Origin: Planctomycetaceae bacterium
GTDB lineage: Bacteria > Planctomycetota > SZUA-567
Length of the DNA stretch: 32,313 nucleotides
Direction of reading: 5' to 3'
Assembly: GCA_021203245.1 (NCBI GenBank)
Contig: JAJQBO010000125.1
Location: 1 to 32,313, forward strand
A program made the translations under genes and the position numbers. Shown one piece after another: positions 27,963 to 32,313 of the stretch (the stretch's first letter is position 1; each line of letters begins with the position of its first letter). The notes beneath the pieces were generated by a model. That model saw nothing but the letters and a program-made list of their open reading frames with translations. It searched no databases and was not told the origin of the DNA.

Positions 27963-30932
27963 TTACAGCTTGCGGGCGACTTCTTCGATGGAATAGGCTT
28001 CGATCATGTCGCCTTCCTCGATGGCGTCGTAGTTGGCTATTTTGATGCCGCACTCGAAGCCGGCCTTGACCTCTCGGGCGTCGTCCTTCACGCGCTTGAG
28101 GCTGGCGATGGTGCCGTCGTAGATGACGACGTTGGAGCGGTACAGGCGAATCCGGTTGGTGCGCTGAATCTGCCCGTCCACCACGTAGCAGCCGGCGATG
28201 GCGCCGACCTTGGACGAGCGGAACACCTGGCGGATTTCCACATGGCCCTGGACGATTTCCCGTTCCTCGGGCGGCAACAGGCCTTCCAGGGCGGCGCGCA
28301 TGTCCTCGATCATCCGGTAGATGATGTGATAGGTCTTGATCTGCACGCCCAGGCTCGACGCGGTGTTGCGGGCATTGCCTTCGACGCCGACGTGGAAGCC
28401 GAGGATGATGGCGTCCGACGCGTCGGCGAGGATGACGTCGGCGTGGTTGATGCCGCCGATGGCCGAGTGGATGATGGAAACCCCGACCTCGTCCGTCGCC
28501 ATGTCGCGGAGCGTCTTTTCGATGACTTCCAGCGAGCCGACCACGTCCGCCTTGATGATGACCGACAGTTCGCGCATCCCGGAACCGGCCAGGTGGCTGG
28601 TGAGGTTTTCCAGGGTGACGTGCTGCCGCCGCGCCATCGCGGCCTGCCTCGACTCGCGCTCGCGCTGTTCGGCGATGGCGCGGGCCTTGAGGAGGTCCGA
28701 CAGGATAAAGAACTTGTCGCCCGCTTCCGGAACGGCCGAGAGGCCGGACATCCGCACCGGCGTGCCGGGATCGGCGGACTCGATGGGACGGCCGAATTCG
28801 TCATACATGAAGCGAATCTTGCCGTAGCCGTTCGACGAAAGGATGACGTCGCCGTTGTGCAGGGTGCCGTCGGTGACGAGCAGCGTCGCAACCACGCCCT
28901 GGCCTTCGGCCATCTTCGCCTCGACCACGAAACCGGTGGCCGGACGGGTCGGGTTGGCGCGGAGTTCGAGCACTTCGGCTTCGAGCAGCACGCGTTCGAC
29001 CAGTTCGTTCATGCCTTCCTTGGTGTGGGCAGACACTTCGACCATGCCCACCTGGCCGCCCCATTCTTCGGGGAGGAGGCCGAGGCGGTTGGCCAGCTCC
29101 TGGCGCACGCGGTCGGGATTGGCCGACGGCAGGTCGCACTTGTTGATGGCGACGACGATCGGCACGCCCGCGTTCTTGGCGTGGGCAGCCGCTTCTTCGG
29201 TCTGGGGCATGACGCCGTCGTCGGCTGCGACCACCAGGACGGCGATGTCCGTGAGGTTCGCGCCGCGGGCGCGCATGGCCGAAAACGCCTCGTGGCCGGG
29301 GGTATCCAGGAAGGTGACCCGCTTGCCGTTCCGCAGCACCGAGTAGGCGCCGATATGCTGGGTGATGCCGCCGTGCTCGCCGTCGACGACGCGGGTGTTG
29401 CGAATCGCGTCCAGGAGACTCGTCTTGCCGTGGTCGACGTGGCCCATGAAGGTGACGACGGGCGGACGCTCGACCAGTTCGGACTCGTCCGTCACTTCGG
29501 CCTGCTGCTGCGCTTCCTGCGCCAGTTCTTCCTCGAGATCCTCGTCCGACTCCCACTTCAGCGGAATCTTGAAGTGATCGGCGATAAGGGTGATGTAATC
29601 CTCGGACAGGATGTCGTTGACCTGGACCATCTGGCCCTGGCCAAGCATGTAGCCGACGATCTCCTGCAGCTTGACGCCGAGGGCGATGGAGATGTCCCGT
29701 ACCGTCATGCCGAGGCGCACCACCGCTTCCTGATCCGCCGCGCGGGGGATGGGCTGGGTAAAACGGCGCGTCCGGCCCCGGCGGCCGACGACCCGGCGCT
29801 GATTCTTGCGGTTGCCGCGACGGCGACCGCCGCCGGCGATGGAGCGGGTGAACTCGTTGTCGATTTCGGCAAAGGAGGCCGGCAGTTCGTGCTGGATACG
29901 TTTCGACTTGAAGTCGGCGCGCTTGTGCTTGAAGCCGGCGCCGCCGCGATCCTCTTCGCTCGCCGTCGCGAGAAGCGACTGATCGATCTGGTCGGGCGCG
30001 ACCTCCTCGACGACCGCCTCTTCGGGCGCGTCGACAAAATCGGGCTCGTCGTCGATGCCCCAATCCTCTTCGCCGCCTCGGCCGCGCGTCTTCTTGACCT
30101 GGCGGACCTTCTTCTCGGCCGCTTCGCGCTCTTCGTCCGCCGTGGGCCTGCCCTTGGTTTTCGGGCGCTTGAGGGCGGGCTTGGTCGACAGGTCGGTGTC
30201 GGGCATGACCGGCTCGACCTTGGCCGGACCACGGGCTGCCGGGGCGGCGGAACGGACCGGGCGCCGCTTGGTGCGCCTTTCATCCTCGCCCTTGGCGGCC
30301 GCGGCGGCCTGGCGCTTCAATTGGGCAATCATCTCCGGCGAGGCCTGCCCGACAGCGGCGGAGCCTTTGACCGGCTTGTTAATGCGTTTGACCACGACGG
30401 GCGGCGGCGCTTCCTTGACCGGTTCCGGCGCGGCTGGGCTTTCCGGGGCGGCCGGCGCGGCCGCTTCCGGCTCGGGCCGGGCCGGTTGGGGAGCGGCGGG
30501 GGCCTCGGCCCGGACCGGCGCCTCTTCGCGGCCGGCTTCGGGCGTGGGCGCGCTCTGCGGCGCGGCTTCGGCTTCCGGTTCGGGGGCCGGTTCCGGCGCG
30601 GGCTGGTCGCGGACGGTTTTCTTGCGTTCAGCGACAGGTGCGGGCGCGGTCTCGGCCGGCGCTTCCGCTTCGGCTGCGGCCGGCGCGGCGGCATCGGCTT
30701 CGGCCGGCGCTTCCGCCACGGGCGGCACGACCATGACCTTCTTCTTCGCCGCCTTTTTCTTGGCGGGCGGCGGCGGAATCCAGCCGTCGACCGCTTTTTC
30801 GGCGACCCATTTTTCCACGTCGTCCTCGACGACGGTCAGGGTATCCTTGACGTCGAAGCCCTGCTTCTGCACGGCGGTGAGAAGGTCCTGTTGATTATAG
30901 CCGTGTTTTTTCGCCAGTTCGTGTAACCGCAT
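27963..30932 (-). CDS. infB: Translation initiation factor IF-2
   Basis: GTPase that brings initiator tRNA to the 30S subunit and promotes subunit joining. The 989 residues include an N-terminal IF2_N module (1-50), a long Ala/Pro/Glu-rich and then charged linker (about 53-400), a second IF2_N-like module (about 404-455), and the G domain from about 490. G1 is GHVDHGKT (497-504), G3 starts at Asp543 (DTPGHE) and G4 starts at Asn597 (NKCD); the beta-barrel and C-terminal tRNA-binding domains follow. AGGA lies about eight bases before the ATG. The low-complexity linker gives a long false frame on the opposite strand. Confidence 0.96.
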   Translation of the reverse strand: MRLHELAKKHGYNQQDLLTAVQKQGFDVKDTLTVVEDDVEKWVAEKAVDGWIPPPPAKKKAAKKKVMVVPPVAEAPAEADAAAPAAAEAEAPAETAPAPVAERKKTVRDQPAPEPAPEPEAEAAPQSAPTPEAGREEAPVRAEAPAAPQPARPEPEAAAPAAPESPAAPEPVKEAPPPVVVKRINKPVKGSAAVGQASPEMIAQLKRQAAAAAKGEDERRTKRRPVRSAAPAARGPAKVEPVMPDTDLSTKPALKRPKTKGRPTADEEREAAEKKVRQVKKTRGRGGEEDWGIDDEPDFVDAPEEAVVEEVAPDQIDQSLLATASEEDRGGAGFKHKRADFKSKRIQHELPASFAEIDNEFTRSIAGGGRRRGNRKNQRRVVGRRGRTRRFTQPIPRAADQEAVVRLGMTVRDISIALGVKLQEIVGYMLGQGQMVQVNDILSEDYITLIADHFKIPLKWESDEDLEEELAQEAQQQAEVTDESELVERPPVVTFMGHVDHGKTSLLDAIRNTRVVDGEHGGITQHIGAYSVLRNGKRVTFLDTPGHEAFSAMRARGANLTDIAVLVVAADDGVMPQTEEAAAHAKNAGVPIVVAINKCDLPSANPDRVRQELANRLGLLPEEWGGQVGMVEVSAHTKEGMNELVERVLLEAEVLELRANPTRPATGFVVEAKMAEGQGVVATLLVTDGTLHNGDVILSSNGYGKIRFMYDEFGRPIESADPGTPVRMSGLSAVPEAGDKFFILSDLLKARAIAEQRERESRQAAMARRQHVTLENLTSHLAGSGMRELSVIIKADVVGSLEVIEKTLRDMATDEVGVSIIHSAIGGINHADVILADASDAIILGFHVGVEGNARNTASSLGVQIKTYHIIYRMIEDMRAALEGLLPPEEREIVQGHVEIRQVFRSSKVGAIAGCYVVDGQIQRTNRIRLYRSNVVIYDGTIASLKRVKDDAREVKAGFECGIKIANYDAIEEGDMIEAYSIEEVARKL

Positions 30933-31019
30933 CTACTATTTCCTAACTATGCCGCAAGCAGTAATTGTACCAATCCATCGCGACTTTTTCGGGAGGAGGC
31001 TCGCGCGTTCCCTTGCAGC

Positions 31020-32255
31020 CTACTCCCCTTCCACCACCCCCGCCGCTTCGGCGGGTTTCTTGTCTTTGGCCTCGGTCAATTCCTTGGTATCCTGCTCGAT
31101 GCGTTTGCGGTAGCCTTCCACCGCGAAGTTGTAGATTTCCTGTGCCTTTTTCTCGCCGATACCCTTGATCTCCATGAGCCGCTCGATGCCCAGCTCCATG
31201 ATGTCGCGGAACGACTCGAAGCCGGCGATAAACATGTTGTTGATCGTCGCTTCGCCGACGCCGGGGAGGGAGGCGATTTCCTGCCGGCCCTTTTCGCGCC
31301 ACTGGCTGTGCTGATTGACGGTCATGATGTCCAGGTTCCAGCCGGTCAGGCGGCTGGAGAGGCGCACACTCTGGCCCTTGCGGCCGATGGCCAGGGACAA
31401 CTGGTCGTCCGGCACGATGACCCGGGCGCGCTGGTTGTTCCGGTCGAATTCGATATGATCGATTTCCGACGGCGACAGGGCGTTACGGATAAACATTTCC
31501 GGCGACTCGTTCCAGCGGACGATGTCGATTTTTTCGCCGCCCAATTCCTCGACGATGTTCCTGATGCGGCTGCCCCGGACGCCGACGCAGGCGCCGACGG
31601 CGTCGACGCGGCTGTCGGACGAAGTCACGGCTATCTTGGTGCGGTAGCCGGGTTCGCGGACCAGGCCCTTGATCTCGACGATGCGCTCGTAGATTTCCGG
31701 CACCTCGAGTTCGAACAGCTCACGCACCAGGTCCGGGTGCGTGCGGGAGAGAATGATGATGACCTTGTTGCCTTTTTTGCGCACCTGGGTCACGTAGGCG
31801 CGGATGCGCTCGTTGGGGCGGTAGTTTTCGGACGGAATCTGCTCCTGGCGGGGCAGGATGCCGTCGGACTTGCCGATGTTGCAGATGACGGTGCCGCGTT
31901 CAACCCGCTGGATGACGCCGTTGACGATAGTGCCGACGCGGGCGATGAATTCCTCGTAGACCACGTCGGATTCGGCTTCGCGGATGCGCTGAATCATCAC
32001 CTGGCGGGCGGTCTGGGCCGCGATGCGCCCGAAGGCGGCGGGGTCCATTTCGTCAAAGGGGATGTCGCCGTCCATGAGACGGATGACGCCGGTTTCGCGG
32101 TCGATGCGGACGCGGAGTTCTTCGATATTGGGGTAGCGCTTGCGGGCGGCCGAGACGAGCGCCGTTTCGATGCTCTCGATCAACTGCTCGCGGTCGATGC
32201 CCTTTTCGCGGTGGAGGCTGTCGATGTGCCTCAGGAATTCTTCATTTGTATTCAT
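31020..32255 (-). CDS. nusA: Transcription termination/antitermination factor NusA
   Basis: Binds RNA polymerase and nascent RNA, and affects pausing, termination and antitermination. Of 411 residues, the N-terminal polymerase-binding domain (1-105) contains REQLIESIETALVSAARKR, the S1 domain is about 107-175, and two KH domains follow (VGACVGVRGSRIRNIVEELG; LSLAIGRKGQSVRLSSRLTG). A helix-hairpin-helix tail (LPGVGEATINNM; IKGIGEKKAQEIY) ends the chain. Compared with B. subtilis NusA as I recall it, about 25-30 residues are missing between ETGVIRL and FGRIAAQTARQV, a shortening I associate with planctomycete NusA. AAGGG lies upstream of the ATG. No ylxR follows it before infB. Confidence 0.95.
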   Translation of the reverse strand: MNTNEEFLRHIDSLHREKGIDREQLIESIETALVSAARKRYPNIEELRVRIDRETGVIRLMDGDIPFDEMDPAAFGRIAAQTARQVMIQRIREAESDVVYEEFIARVGTIVNGVIQRVERGTVICNIGKSDGILPRQEQIPSENYRPNERIRAYVTQVRKKGNKVIIILSRTHPDLVRELFELEVPEIYERIVEIKGLVREPGYRTKIAVTSSDSRVDAVGACVGVRGSRIRNIVEELGGEKIDIVRWNESPEMFIRNALSPSEIDHIEFDRNNQRARVIVPDDQLSLAIGRKGQSVRLSSRLTGWNLDIMTVNQHSQWREKGRQEIASLPGVGEATINNMFIAGFESFRDIMELGIERLMEIKGIGEKKAQEIYNFAVEGYRKRIEQDTKELTEAKDKKPAEAAGVVEGE

Positions 32256-32268
32256 CTGCTAATGACCC

Positions 32269-32313
32269 TTACCAGAGCGTTTTTTCGGAATTTTCGCGAC
32301 GTTCCTCAAAAAC
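32269..32313 (-). CDS. 3' end of an upstream gene, possibly rimP
   Basis: From the window edge a minus-strand frame reads 14 residues, VFEERRENSEKTLW, and then a TAA 13 bases before the nusA start. rimP usually precedes nusA, so this is where its end would lie. The piece is too short to identify by sequence. Confidence 0.3.
   Translation of the reverse strand, partial: VFEERRENSEKTLW

Noticed and set aside
27915-30926. A 1003-codon open frame on the plus strand, opposite infB
   Set aside because: It mirrors the GC-rich, low-complexity infB frame, has no recognisable domain, and infB is certain on the other strand.
30950-30990. An 11-codon frame (MDWYNYCLRHS) between nusA and infB
   Set aside because: It has no ribosome site and is too short to judge; its stop overlaps the infB ribosome site region.

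Overview
The window is a GC-rich bacterial chromosome segment made of housekeeping genes with short gaps; I see no phage, insertion sequence, CRISPR array, rRNA or tRNA. Several traits point to a Gram-negative bacterium, most likely of the Planctomycetota/PVC type: a type III glutamine synthetase, a NusA with a shortened N-terminal domain like the one I remember from planctomycetes, a nusA-infB-ylxP-rbfA gene order, and a WaaY-type LPS-core kinase. This assignment is inference and I hold it with moderate confidence only.

Plus strand, 1-17045, is a glutamine-centred block: glnN (type III glutamine synthetase), gltB (glutamate synthase large subunit), amt with a PII domain fused to its C-terminus, gltD (glutamate synthase small subunit), purF, carB and carA. 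Ammonium is imported by Amt, fixed by GlnN, passed on to glutamate by GltBD, and glutamine nitrogen is spent by PurF (purines) and CarAB (pyrimidines and arginine). glnN is preceded by a good sigma-54 -24/-12 promoter and, further upstream, two near-identical 10-bp palindromic boxes exactly 20 bp apart, which look like an activator-binding enhancer. tex (17063-19207) follows on the same strand.

Plus strand, 19440-22672, is a small operon: an RtcB-type RNA ligase, a PD-(D/E)XK nuclease-like protein (DUF2161-like) whose start overlaps the rtcB stop codon, and an M18 aminopeptidase. It converges on the minus-strand block.

Minus strand, 32313 down to 22656, reads as one long operon: the possible end of rimP, nusA, infB, ylxP (DUF503), rbfA, a GyrI-like protein, then cobC-like phosphatase, cobU, cobT, cobS (nucleotide-loop assembly of cobalamin) and a WaaY-like kinase. 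From ylxP onward the genes overlap or lie within about 10 bases of each other, leaving no room for a cobalamin riboswitch inside the run.

Two themes are not explained by the genes. First, a family of roughly 60-bp palindrome-ended repeats occupies three intergenic gaps (1-160, 7370-7544, 19255-19315), twice as head-to-head or tail-to-tail pairs. Second, intrinsic terminators sit directly against the ribosome binding site of the next co-directional gene (purF/carB and infB/ylxP), which suggests attenuation or partial read-through rather than simple operon ends.
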